Positions 41,363 through 51,959 of a DNA stretch of 64,000 nucleotides are shown here, in pieces; the first letter of the stretch is position 1, and the number at the start of each line of letters is the position of its first letter. The translations under genes were made by a program, and so were the position numbers. The stretch comes from Thereva unica (taxonomy: Eukaryota; Arthropoda; Insecta; Diptera; Therevidae): contig OX465282.1 in assembly GCA_949987705.1 (NCBI GenBank), positions 98,320,070-98,384,069 on the forward strand. The letters run 5' to 3'. The notes below the pieces were generated by a model. It was not told the DNA's origin, did not search any database, and worked only from the letters and a program-made list of their open reading frames with translations.

Positions 41363-41717
41363 AACAATATATTAAAAATAAAAATGGCTGAGGATAAAAA
41401 GCGGTGGAGAATAATACCGATAGCATCAGAAATGCTTCACTTACTTTCACCTGAATCTTGCACGCTCTCCACCTCCTGCACTAATAGATACTAGCACGAT
41501 ACTAGCAACTAGCTAGACTAGCAAATACACTGCACGATAATTTAAATTCCCATTCATTCATTCATCATCATTATTGTATCCCCTTTTCCTACATAAATCG
41601 CAAACGCAATGAATCTACCCGCATCGCAACATTTGAGCCGTTCGCTGCGTAACGTGCTTGCAATACAATGATACCTCGCCTCATTTGAAGTGAGACATTG
41701 TACTGGTTCAAAAGGAA
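41363..41717. other. Unassigned AT-rich DNA after truncated Ty3 copy A
   Basis: Contains a short stretch of ACTAGCA repeats at 41485-41525. No gene, LTR or other boundary signal is recognised. Confidence 0.4.
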
Positions 41718-42110
41718 AAAATAAATGGTTAAAAACAATTTTTAAAAAAAATTCTTTACATTAACTAAAAAATGTACTGAAAAGTAAAAAATTAAAAATA
41801 TTTTAAAGAAAGCGTGAAATTTCAATTTTAATGAAAAAGTTAATTAAAAGAATGGCGCATTTTTCATCAAAAATTGAAAATATAACTGTAAATCGCGTGA
41901 GATTTACAATAACCCTCAATTTTTTGCTTTGTTAATTTCAAATTCTAACAAAATTTTTTGATGAAAAATGCGCCATTCTTTTAATTAACTTTTTCATTAA
42001 AATTGAAATTTCACGCTTTCTTTAAAATATTTTTAATTTTTTACTTTTCAGTACATTTTTTAGTTAATGTAAAGAATTTTTTTTAAAAATTGTTTTTAAC
42101 CATTTATTTT
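41718..42110. repeat. Perfect 156-bp inverted repeat with 81-bp loop
   Basis: The arms 41718-41873 and 41955-42110 are exact reverse complements as far as I can check by eye, including the oligo-A and oligo-T runs. The loop is 41874-41954. There are no coding frames and no clear target duplication. The right arm is followed by ATTTTCTACTTTTTAGT, which also begins the satellite repeat at 42631. Confidence 0.9.
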
Positions 42111-43650
42111 ATTTTCTACTTTTTAGTTTATTATATGTATTCCGCCATTTTATGATGGCAATTCTATTAGATTTAAAATTACGTCACACAGTTTACTGTA
42201 TTCATTTGATACCCATGTCGTGGGCTCGGTGGAACATAATTGCAAAAACGGCCGCCATCTCGGAACCGTCTTCTTGATTTTTTTACAAAAAGGTCAGATT
42301 GCATTTAGTACTTATACATGATGAGTTGAACTCAAGTTGAACCCAAGTCTAACTACATGTAAACGGGAGTCGAGTTGGGTTAAGGTTGACTGAACTCGAC
42401 TCAGCTCTGCTACCAGGGTTTAGTTGAAATTATGCATACGGACATGAGTTCAGTATTTGAGTAGTTGAATTTAGTTGACAGCAGCATCTCTGTGTTTGTT
42501 TGTGATTTTTTGTAACGTGTATTGCTTCTTTATTATCAACTCACCCTTAACTCAACTATTCATCTCATGATTCATACACATTAACCACCCGAACTACGAG
42601 TGTGTGCAAAATTGGAAGTTGATCGGTTATATTTTCTACTTTTTAGTCTATTATAAGCTTTCCGCAATTTAGTGTTGGCCGCCATTTCGAATTTGGAATG
42701 ACGCCACATAGCTTATTGTGTTCTACCTGTCATATCCTTTCATTTGATACCCATGTCAGAGGGCCGCGGAGCACAATTTTAAAAATCGGGCGCCATTTTG
42801 GATCCGCCATCTTGATATTTTTACAAAATGGCCAGATTGCATTGTCATCCAAACTAAACGTGTATGCAAAATTTCAGCTCTATCCGAAACCGGGAAGTGG
42901 GTCAAATTTAACTTCCAAGATTTGACGACAAACAGTGTAAGTGTTGGCCGCCATTTTGAATTTGGAATGACGCCACATAGCTTATTGTGTTCTACCTGTC
43001 ATATCCTTTCATTTGATACCCATGTCAGAGGGCCGCGGAGCACAATTTCAAAAATCGGGCGCCATTTTGGAACCGCCATCTTGATATTTTTACAAAATGG
43101 CCAGATTGCATTGTCACCCAAACTAAACGTGTATGCAAAATTTCAGCTCTATCCGAAACCGGGAAGTGGGTCAAATTTAACTTCCAAGATTTGACGACAA
43201 ACAGTGCAAGTGTTGGCCGCCATTTTGAATTTAGAATGACGCCACATAGCTTATTGTGTTCTACCTGTCATATCCTTTCATTTGATACCCATGTCAGAGG
43301 GCCGCGGAGCACAATTTCAAAAATCGGGCGCCATTTTGGAACCGCCATCTTGATATTTTTACAAAATGGCCAGATTGCATTGTCACCCAAACTAAACGTG
43401 TATGCAAAATTTCAGCTCTATCCGAAACCGGGAAGTGGGTCAAATTTAACTTCCAAGATTTGACGACAAACAGTGTAAGTAAAATAAAAGCGGGCGCCAT
43501 TTTGGAACCGCTATCTTGATATTTTTACAAAATGGCCAGATTGCATTGTCATCCAAACTAAACGTGTATGCAAAATTTCAGCTCTATCCGAAACCGGGAA
43601 GTGGGTCAACTTTAACTTCCAAGATTTGACGACAAACAGTGCAAGTTAAA
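42111..43650 (+). repeat. 269-bp satellite array (GCCGCCATTTT repeat)
   Basis: Units begin near 42665, 42934 and 43203 with GTGTTGGCCGCCATTTTGAA. They contain ATTTGATACCCATGTCAGAG, CGGGCGCCATTTTGGA and CCAAGATTTGACGACAAACA. A partial unit lies at 43486-43645 and a diverged one at 42111-42305. The repeated + frames of 75-90 codons at 42698, 42922 and 43191 arise from the period and are not genes. Confidence 0.85.
42306..42600. mobile_element. MITE-like insertion in the satellite, GAGTTGAACTCAAG family
   Basis: It interrupts the first, diverged satellite unit between AGATTGCATTT and GTGTGCAAAATT. It is rich in GTTGAACTC / GAGTTG words like the MITE at 5786-6221. The ends ATGATGAGTTGAACTCAAG and (reversed) ATGAGATGAATAGTTGAGTT are only loosely inverted. 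Confidence 0.4.
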
Positions 43651-43904
43651 TAAAAGAATTTAAAAAGAGGCTCCTCTTACAAACTCATTTTATAATCGTG
43701 TCCTACCCAACACTATATTTAAGTTACTTATTTTAATTTGTAACAGAAGTGTTGTTTTTTTAGAAAGAATCTATTTCAGTTTATTTTATTGCTATTTTTG
43801 TCATCTAAAATGTTATTTATTTATGTTATCGACTTTGTTATTTATTAAAAAATTTTCAATATTTTTCTTTTTAGCCTATTAGTTTTACTGCTAATATTAG
43901 GCCG
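43651..43904. other. AT-rich spacer
   Basis: Nothing recognised between the satellite and the LINE-A 3' terminus. Confidence 0.4.
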
Positions 43905-44790
43905 TTTTTTTTTGTGGCAAGATGAAGCTTAGGAGTCACTCTTTGAACTACTAGTCCGTCATGTCTTACAAGTCATGGTGCAATGTATAGTAGTAAGCTT
44001 GATCTGAAGGAAAGATGAGATAGGATAGGTTAGGGCTCTGGAGGGTGCATGAGTAGATGTCGATGAACCTTGCGTTTGAACTCTGAGACGTTATATGAGC
44101 TCGGAAACACCGACTGCGGAAGAGAGTTCCACAATCGAGTTGTTCTATTTATAAACGAACTGCTAAAACGTAATGTGCTTGAAGGGGAGGGCTGAAGGGT
44201 GAAGGGGTGAGCCGAGTTGGCTAGTCTTGTGTTGCGGGAGAAAAATTGCCGTGTAGGCAGGAGGTTTTTGATTTCAGTGGAGCAGTCGCTATGAAAATAG
44301 CGGTAAAACTTGCTGAGCGCTGCTACATTCCTACGGTGGCTTAAAGGATCAATGCAAAGGGTGCTATCGCCAATAAGTTTGATGGCGTGGTTTTGCACCT
44401 TGTCTAGCCAAGCCAAGGTGGTTTTAGGGGCGCCCGCCCAGATATACGAGTTGTATTCAAGGCGTGGCCGAATGTAGGACTTGTAGATTGTAGCCAACGC
44501 CGTTGGATGAAGGAGAAACTTGCATCTCTTAAGGAAGCCAAGGCATTGATACGCTTGTTTGGTGACTTGGAGTATGTGATTATTCCATCGCAAATCGTTG
44601 GATAGTCACGCCGAGGATGTTAAGATATGGATCAGCTGTTATATTATCCTCGCCCACTGAACTGGAGGGAAAGTTGGTGCAGGTTTTAGTGGAGAATAGA
44701 CAGTACTTGGCCAAATACCATTTCGAATTTTTCTCATTTCCCAAGGCACTTCGATATTCTAAAGTGTGCCAAAAAACCAATTCACACATT
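43905..44790 (-). pseudogene. LINE-A copy: RT C-terminal domain and 3' end
   Basis: The minus frame 44030-44593 (187 codons) encodes MRWNNHILQVTKQAYQCLGF, CKFLLHPTALATIYKSYIRP, WLDKVQNHAIKLI and SFINRTTRLWNSLPQSVFP. Upstream, 44590-44700 continues in other phases with KYCLFSTKTC and ADPYLNILGVTIQ. The 3' end at 43905 carries the A tail (T run on +) and the CCACAAAAAAA terminus. It is a 5'-truncated insertion without the catalytic palm. This copy belongs to a subfamily slightly different from 59643. Confidence 0.85.
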
Positions 44791-44820
44791 TCAATGACAG
44801 TTAACAGTTTTTGAATTAAA

Positions 44821-45735
44821 ATGTATGAAGCGACATTTGTACAAGATTTTCTAAGATTTTTGAAAGTTTTATTGCGTTATCTACGTAGTGAAAGAGATAT
44901 ATTATTAATGTTGCAGGATAAATATGTAAGGGTGAGTACATTAAAATTGTTTTTGTTTATTATTGATGCACATATTTATATGTTACTTTTCACAGAAATC
45001 GATTCCATATTGCCATTTAAAACAGTTAACACATATTACCTCTGATTTATTTAATTTCAATGAAATTGAAACTCGAAGACATCTGAGAGTTAGTACGTTT
45101 GCGTTAAAATTTTTTTTAAAAATTTTGCGTATAAAAAAGAGCGGATGGGATCAACATTTTGAATTGATTGTTTTTCTGTTTTGGCTGGCATCCGGGACGT
45201 CCTATCGTATAACCGGATCAGCACTTGTATATAGAAAATTGAAAGAATTCGAAGTATATTATTTTCAAAATTCATTATATGTATATCCTGAAAGAAAGGA
45301 ATATGAAAGAATTGGAAATGGTTTTAATCGACGTTCTGGTTGTTCAATATGCAAGCCGTTTGTAACCATTCCGGGAAATTTGCCAGTGTTTTCATTGGTT
45401 ACCCAGGGTCAGTGCACGACCAAAGAGTGTTTCGGAACAGTCCGTTGTATAAAAAAGGCGTTTTCCCACCACGTGATTATTATCTTCTAGGTGACAGTGG
45501 TTACACTTGCCAGTTAAATAAACCCTATTGGCATAATTACGCCTTTTAAAGAAAATCGGGAAATGAACTCAAGAAAACGGACAGTTAATAACGTCCATAG
45601 TAAGGCCCGGAATATAGTGGAGTGTTCATTTGGGATATTAAAAACTCGGTGGCGTAGCATTTTTAATAAAGAAATGGAGCTTAATATTAAAAACCCAATT
45701 AAAACTATCGCTGCTTGCTGTGTTATGCATAATGT
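44821..45735 (+). pseudogene. PIF/Harbinger transposase (HARBI1-like), one intron, internally deleted
   Basis: Exon 1 (44821-44931) is followed by a 64-nt intron (44932-44995, GTGAGT...TTTCACAG), and the frame continues as KSIPYCHLKQLTHI. WLASGTSYRITGSAL and NGFNRRSG are HARBI1-family signatures. The segment with the first catalytic Asp (AIDG block) is deleted near 45340. GYPGSVHDQRVFRNSPLYKK with LLGDSGY and RNIVECSFGILKTRWRS (later catalytic Asp and Glu positions of DDE_Tnp_4) follow, with one frameshift near 45520. The end CCVMHNV is cut by an inverted LTR fragment at 45733. The encoded cut-and-paste enzyme is dead here. Confidence 0.82.
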
Positions 45736-46154
45736 TACGTTTTTACGGCTTAACGGATTCGTAGGATTAATTAAGGAATACACTTTTTAACACACGATAA
45801 TTTATTTATTGCAAACCAAAACACAATTTAATTACAAACACAATTCTTACAGTTCACTACAATCACTTTCAATTTAATAACTCGCACTATTAAATTCTAT
45901 CTATCGCTTTATAATTCTCTTTTAAATCACCACTTTTCACTGTTCTCACTTTAGAACACTTTTATCGCCTTTCAAATCAAAACTGACTGACTCAGCGCCT
46001 GTAAGCCGCTTTTTATATCCAAGCTCCACCTTTATTTAACTTCTGGAACCTTCTCGAGTCCTTTTTCTCGAGCCTAGTGGTATGTTCTTTTCTTTTCGCC
46101 CAGAAGCTTGAAGTTGTCTTTACTTATCGCGCGTTCCAATTTTAGTTTAGTACC
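45733..46154 (-). mobile_element. Partial LTR of the Ty3 family, minus strand
   Basis: Read in reverse it matches 52595-53018 (CTAAACTAAAATTGGAACGC ... AATCCGTTAAGCCGTAAAAA CGTAAC). It ends precisely at the LTR 3' terminus (TGTTACG, 45733) inside the Harbinger transposase. The LTR's first ~80 bp are missing, and the 143-bp unit follows instead. Confidence 0.85.
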
Positions 46155-46293
46155 ATTGATTATAGAGTAAGTAGATATGGACAAACATCTTTCAGGTTGT
46201 CTTGTTAGATGGCGATAGTTGTACCGATTTAAGTTTTAGTGATAGAAATTTTTGTTTTAAACCTCTAAAATCAATGGGGATGGGTTTTCAACA
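46155..46293 (+). repeat. 143-bp repeat unit, copy 2
   Basis: It matches 10675-10817 (CATTGATTATAGAGTAAGTA, GACAAACATCTTTCAGGTT, AAACCTCTAAAATCAATGG). It lies between a truncated minus-strand LTR and the start of duplication copy B. Confidence 0.6.
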
Positions 46294-48080
46294 TTAGTTT
46301 AATAATATAAATAATTATATTTCTTTATTAGTGCATAATAATCAGAAAATAGACACATTTTTTAATTTTGTTATTTTTTAGAAGAAATTGAAAAAAAGCA
46401 GGTTTGCGCCTGAATTTAAAAAAGCATTTCAAAGCCCTTCACGCATGTTGGAAGAAAAGCCAAAAGTTTCGGATCTAAAAATAGATTCCTGCACGGGTAT
46501 TCCTTTTGTTTTGTTTTGGAAGGGGGTGGGTGGGCTGAAACTACGATGATTTCTTGGTCGGTGGATGAAATTTATGAATGAAGAAATTAATGAATGGGAA
46601 GAGAGATTTAATGGGAAATTTAGCATCGTGTTTTTTTTATTTTGAGAGAAATTAAATAAGTTTTTTTTTGAACAAAATTCTAGTTATTGATTTATATTGA
46701 TTTTATTATTGCTTATAGAGTAAATTGAGTAAACTATTTCAAAATATGAATATATATACCTACATATTTGCGTAACATAATAAAAAACAATAAAAAATAT
46801 TAGAATTTTCGTTTAAAGCCCTACTTCATATTTCTCAAGAGTAGGTAGTCGTCAATGAAGGAAGAAGAGTTCCGATTTTGAAAGATTTTTTTAAATGTAT
46901 AATAAGGGTAATTGTTTACTTTATCAGGCAGCCCCCCTCCGCTTTGGTCGCAACGGTTAAAGGTTCGCGCAATACTCCAAAATTGCGGTAGAAGTTTGGG
47001 TGGGAGAATTAAACTGCTATTTTTTGTAAAATTTACTTTTACAAAATTTCAACCCTGAATAACCAACCGGTGACCAAGGGCTAATTCCAAAAGAAACGCG
47101 CTATGGTCAATCACTTATAATCCTTACCTCCTGCGGGTGTGCCGTGATAAAGTAAATAACTATCCAAAACTCTAAGAATTTTTGTATATATGTACAGGTA
47201 TATGAATATCCCACTCCACCACCCGTTCATTTAATAATGGTAGCTTCAATAAAACCACCCTCTTGCTTACTTCTGTTAGTATCAAATTATAAAATTTAAT
47301 GAAAATTATGGTATTGGAAATAAAAATACTTAAAATTATAAAAAGCAAACCAGTCTGGAATCGTTATTCAACTGGAAGCCTGCCATGAAAACCCATAATT
47401 AGTGGCGGGGCCGTCGATACAAATACTCACTTGTTTTGTGGTGGCAAAAAGATTGCAAGCAAGTTAGAACTCTTGTTGTTCAGGTTGCAACGACAGCCAA
47501 ATTTCAAGAAGAAAAATGTAGACATATTGTGTAGCTATAAGAATAATAAGAGATCACAGGCTCTTGCTTGGGACGACCTGCACAGACGAAGAGAAATCTA
47601 GAATAGAAAACTCTAGTATACCGGTAGTTGAAAGGTCTTCGTGATATTCAATATTCATCCTACTGGGTAGTTGGGCATGTGAGCTTTATGGCCCGCGTAC
47701 ATAAAACAAACCTTGTTCGCGCGAACTCTTTTCCCATGGATTTTTATCCATGAAACAAAGAATGCTGGTGGAAATGTGCGCACAAAAATTCCGTCGACTT
47801 TGTCCGCACAGGCATCCTGCCGCCCATATCATTCAAACATCAAAGTTTCACCTGATCTCTTTCTAATATTGATTAATGATTTGCTCTCAATCCCCTCCAA
47901 CCCACTTCATAGTTTTGGCAATGACACCCTGCGTTACTCCTACGCCTTCGTCAATATAAAGCAAGCACGGGCCAGACCTTGTCTCCTAGAGCTGAGCTCT
48001 TATCTCTACGAAAACTTGCACCATCCTTCTCTTTATCTCAGTGGGGAAAAAGAATCTCATGGCTGACTCTTCTCTTGATG

Positions 48081-48141
48081 GGTCTACGTCATTTTGACAT
48101 CATAATCTGGAATAAGGATGCTAGTCTGTCTACGGTAACAG
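48081..48141. mobile_element. Half copy of the TACC hairpin MITE
   Basis: In reverse it reads TACCGTAGACAGACTAGCAT, then TTATGATGTCAAAATGACGT with AGACCC after it. It follows one arm of the 141-bp MITE at 19834-19974 with about 75-80% identity. Copy A of the duplication lacks it. Confidence 0.55.
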
Positions 48142-48304
48142 GTATGAGTTCACCAAAGGAAAACGAACATTTGCTCGCGGGCAAAATGACGTCACCAAGA
48201 AAGTGCATATCACAGCTATGCACATCTGAAACATATCCTTTTAACGTCATTATAACGTCAGTCAAAAGCCTGCGTGCAAATGCCTTGGCGGATTCGTACC
48301 TTTA

Positions 48305-48374
48305 AGGACGAAATACACGAGCACTCCATCCATTGATGTTTTGGCGTGCATGGAGCGCTCGTGCATTGGGCCCT
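48305..48374. mobile_element. 70-bp hairpin MITE with TTA duplication
   Basis: The ends AGGACGAAATACACGAGCAC and (reversed) AGGGCCCAATGCACGAGCGC are inverted repeats, with CTCCAT following in both. TTA flanks both sides (48302-48304, 48375-48377). Copy A has the empty site CGTACCTTTAGACGTAATTT (30852-30871). Very short for a TWA-type MITE. Confidence 0.8.
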
Positions 48375-49941
48375 TTAGACATAATTTTATCTTCAGGGGC
48401 CCTATTCTCTATTACAATATTGTTAAATCCAATCTGAAAACAAAACAGTAAAATCTTGCTAATATTATTAAACTTTCATGTAAAATAAATTCCGATATTG
48501 TAATAGAGAATACGGTTTCGGCCAGTTTCGTCAAAAAATATAACAATTTTAAGGCCCGAGATACATAGATACGTGATGGAGTAATCACATTCCAAATCGT
48601 CAAACAAGCTAATCAATGCTTGAGATTAATCCAGAGATTAAAATCCCTCCTTCAGCCAGCTGTCCAGGCTACAATCTACAAGTAATACATTCCGCCTTGA
48701 ATATAACTCGTATATCTGGGCGGACTCAGCCAAAACAAGCTTGGCTAAGCTGAATAAGGTGCCAAACGAAGAAGGTACATTGGCGGTAGCACCCGTTTGG
48801 TCCTCTATATACCCTTCAAGCCGGTAGGAATGTAGCACCTAAGTTTAACAGCTTTCACCTACACGCACCTCTTTTTCCAAGATTAGCCAACTCAGGACAT
48901 CCGCGGTCCACTACATACCCCCCCTTTGTTAAACAACAAAGTTGTTAACAGAGAACTGATCAAACGTACGGTTCATTGACATCTACTCACGCACCATCCA
49001 GACTAACCTAAACTTACTAGTACATCCTTACTTGAAGGACATAACGTGGTAACCGTACAAAGGGTTGGACTTGGCCATGCCACATAAATAACGATAAATA
49101 AAATCAAAAACAAACATTATTTTATTTATCTCAACAGTAATTAAATTATCCGTAAAAATTTCAAATTTCTACGAACTTATAAAATACCTGAGAACAAATC
49201 TAAAAATTTGTCACCTTTTCGCTAAGAAAAAGGAAATAATCCCTTCATTTTTCTAAAGATAATAAAAACATGCTTGTAGCCAAATTTCCCATTAAAGTTA
49301 TCTCGGCCATTCATTTATTCCCTCATTGTCAAATTTCACCCATCGGCTACGAAATCATCATCATTTTATCACCCTCTTTGCCCTTCCCGAACAAAACAAT
49401 AGGAATAAGCGCATAGAAATCTATTTTTAGATCCACCGCCACTAAACTCAAAGCCGCAGCTTCTGATTTTGTTTTCAAATGCGCAAAGGGCTTTCACATA
49501 AACAAGAAAGTTTATTTCGGAAACTAACCATATATAGCGGAGCATAAAACCCTGCGATCCTAGCGCCCCCAGCTCGTGGTGCCGAGGAAAGAACATACTA
49601 CTAGGAGCTAGAAAATGGACGAAGGTTCCAGAAGTTAGATAAAAGTGGAGCTTGGATTTATAAAAACGACTTGCAGGCGCTGAGAAAGTCAATTTTGATT
49701 TGAAAGGCGATGAAAGTGTTCTAAAGTGAGAACAGTGATTTAAAAGTGAATTATAAAGCGATAGATAGAATTTAATAGGGCGAGATATTAAATTGAAAGT
49801 GATTATAGTGAACTATAGGAATTTTGTTTGTTATTAAATTGTGTTTTGGTTTGTAATAAATAAGTTTTTGTGTGGATGATTAAAAAAAGTGTATTCGTTA
49901 ATTAGTCTTACGAATCCGTTAAGCCGTAAAAACGTAACAAT

Positions 49942-49957
49942 TGGTGTCAGAAGTGCG
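49942..49957 (+). promoter_or_regulatory. Primer-binding site of Ty3 copy B
   Basis: TGGTGTCAGAAGTGCG starts two bases after the LTR end ACGTAACA. The same sequence follows the LTR of copy A (39785-39800). It begins TGG as expected for a tRNA 3' end complement; the tRNA was not identified. Confidence 0.75.
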
Positions 49958-50048
49958 ATTAATTAAGAGATAAGTGAAATAAGTGAACCTGAAAAATAAT
50001 TGTGACTGGAATTTAAATTTTGTGCGTGAGAAATAAGGACTTATTAAA

Positions 50049-51959
50049 ATGGGTCGAAAGTTAGTGGATTTGCGCACTGTAGAGTTAAAAAGAGAATTAA
50101 GTAAACGTTCGTTGTCAACGGTGGGGGCTAAAAATTCCCTAACCGCCCTGCTTCGAGAAGCTATGGTGAACGAAGATAAGGATCCTGAAACCTACATGTT
50201 TCAAGGCGAAGTAGAAGCAGAGCCAGAAGAAGCAACAGTGAGTATGGCAGAACTCTTGAAGGCATTGAAGCTGATGAAGGAGGTGTTAAAGGAAGCACAA
50301 GAACGCACATCAACCGAGATAAAAGAATCTATGGAAGAACAGAGGAGCCATGTGAAGCAGAAAATCGATTTAATGCTTCTTTCTGTCGATAAAAAGCTGG
50401 ATGCCATGAAGGCAAATGTAAGAAATGATTTGGAAAAATTTAAAATTGATCTTGAAATCGTCCGAGCCGACCTAGAAAGGTTAAAGCTCCATCACACAGC
50501 ACCAACATCACAAGAATTCATCAAAGGCAGGAAACTGAAGCCTCCAACCTTCGACGGACAAACCCCATGGGCTATTTACAAGATCCAATTGGAAGCAGCA
50601 GCAGCTGGTAATTTCTGGACAGCGGAAGAGAAAGCAATTGCCTTAACGTTGTCACTAAGGGGTGCAGCAGCTGAACTATTACTGTCGATACCTACAGAAC
50701 ATCGTAACAGCTACGAGTCTTTGGTACAAGCACTGGAAATGCGTTACGGCGATCAACACATGCAACCAATCTACCGAACTCAATTACGAAATAGATTTCA
50801 AAGGCCCGGAGAGACGTTGCAGCAACTTTGGGCAGATATCGAGAGGCTAGCGCGTTTGGCATATCCTAATTTCTGTCAAGACTACATTAACGAGATAACA
50901 AGAGAGATTCTTCTTAACTCGTTTGCCGACCGGGATCTGCAAATGGCAGCCAGATTGTCCGGAAAGAAGACTACCCAAGAAGTTTTGGCATATGCTCTGG
51001 CATACGAGGCAGCGAAGCAAGCAACAAGGAGTACAGTCCACCTCAGGGGTATCAAAACGACTGAGAACATTTGCCATAGAATCAACACCTCGGAAGTACG
51101 TCGTCGTCTACGATGCTGGAACTGTGGTGAGCCGGGCCATCTACAAAGCAGTTGGCGAAGGAGGGAATCTCCAGGGAGTAGGAGTGGCTCAACGTGCTGC
51201 GGAAAATGTGGACAGCGGCAGAAAAGCGACGAGAGGGAGTTGGTGGGGAAAATTGAGACCCCTGATGTCATCGCCAACATCACCCAACTACAACGTAGCA
51301 ACAACAGCCTTGTCATCGAGGGGAAAGTTGGTGATGAGCCATACACAATTACAGTGGATACAGGTGCTTCAAGATCTGTCATCAGGGCTGATTTGGTCGG
51401 TAGAAAGTGGCTGAAAAACGCGGACCAGTACATCCTGAAAACTATAACAGGAGAGCCAGTGAAATTACATGGGGAAACAACGACGGGGGTGGTACTCGGC
51501 GACATTAAGTTTACACATTCGTTCCTGGTAACTGACATAGTAGACGAGTGTATTCTCGGTTTGGACTTTATGACAACACACGGAATCCTATTGGACATTG
51601 GAGAAGGAATGATGAAACATCGCCACAGGGGAATTCCAATGGATACTGCACTGTCCCGGCGACTATGCGAACCAGGTTTTAAATATCGTTGCCGTATTGA
51701 GGAAAAGTGTCGAAAGATGACTGCTGAGCCAAGCATAAAATATGAGGACCAGGGAATTCGAGATGCGCAACGCGACGACCCGGACATTTCTGCGATTTTG
51801 TCATGGAAGGAATATGAGGAAAAGCCTGAATGGAAGGACATTGCTGAGAGGAGCGAGACCCTGAAGAGCTACTGGGCCCAATGGGATTCATTGCATATCG
51901 AAGGAGGAGTATTGAAGCGCAAATGGGAAACAGCTGATGCCATCGAATGCAGGTGCTAG
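50049..51959 (+). CDS. Ty3 Gag-protease fusion (636 codons) with RT deleted
   Basis: Residues 4-40 form a SAP-like motif and about 65-150 a charged coiled coil. The capsid part spans about 160-345 (RKLKPPTFDGQTPWAIYKIQ; RFQRPGETLQQLWADIERLA). A zinc knuckle has Cys356, Cys359 and His364, but Trp369 replaces the last Cys. The aspartic protease has catalytic VDTGAS (436-441) and ILGLDFM. After about 535 the frame jumps directly to the segment that normally precedes integrase (SYWAQWDSLHIEGGVLKRKW), so about 600 residues of RT and RNase H are missing. The join keeps the frame open. The start is the only ATG near the leader. Confidence 0.88.
   Translation: MGRKLVDLRTVELKRELSKRSLSTVGAKNSLTALLREAMVNEDKDPETYMFQGEVEAEPEEATVSMAELLKALKLMKEVLKEAQERTSTEIKESMEEQRSHVKQKIDLMLLSVDKKLDAMKANVRNDLEKFKIDLEIVRADLERLKLHHTAPTSQEFIKGRKLKPPTFDGQTPWAIYKIQLEAAAAGNFWTAEEKAIALTLSLRGAAAELLLSIPTEHRNSYESLVQALEMRYGDQHMQPIYRTQLRNRFQRPGETLQQLWADIERLARLAYPNFCQDYINEITREILLNSFADRDLQMAARLSGKKTTQEVLAYALAYEAAKQATRSTVHLRGIKTTENICHRINTSEVRRRLRCWNCGEPGHLQSSWRRRESPGSRSGSTCCGKCGQRQKSDERELVGKIETPDVIANITQLQRSNNSLVIEGKVGDEPYTITVDTGASRSVIRADLVGRKWLKNADQYILKTITGEPVKLHGETTTGVVLGDIKFTHSFLVTDIVDECILGLDFMTTHGILLDIGEGMMKHRHRGIPMDTALSRRLCEPGFKYRCRIEEKCRKMTAEPSIKYEDQGIRDAQRDDPDISAILSWKEYEEKPEWKDIAERSETLKSYWAQWDSLHIEGGVLKRKWETADAIECRC

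Larger units (their letters stand above)
47850..49090 (+). pseudogene. LINE-A remnant in duplication copy B
   Basis: The + strand encodes LFLILINDLLSIPSNPLHSF followed by NDTLRYSYAF, the RT palm region with the catalytic ADD replaced (GND). C-terminal LINE-A words follow at 48600-48960 (CAAGCTAATCAATGC, TCCTCTATATACCC, GGTAGGAATGTAGC), and the 3' end at about 49085 reads ATGCCACATAAA. The frame is broken throughout. Confidence 0.7.
46290..51567 (+). repeat. Segmental duplication, copy B
   Basis: It aligns with copy A (29110-41362) in the same orientation, starting at AACATTAGTTTAATAAT. It is shorter because it lacks the three large insertions of copy A. It has its own 70-bp MITE (48305-48374) and a half MITE (48081-48141). 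Beyond 51567 copy B continues in the Ty3 element while copy A has ended. Confidence 0.75.

Noticed and set aside
42698..43463. Three nearly identical 75-90 codon ORFs in tandem
   Set aside because: They recur with the 269-bp satellite period and carry no domain; the repeat explains them.
50882..51841. 319-codon minus-strand ORF
   Set aside because: It is antisense to the Ty3 gag-protease frame, which has clear motifs; shadow ORF.
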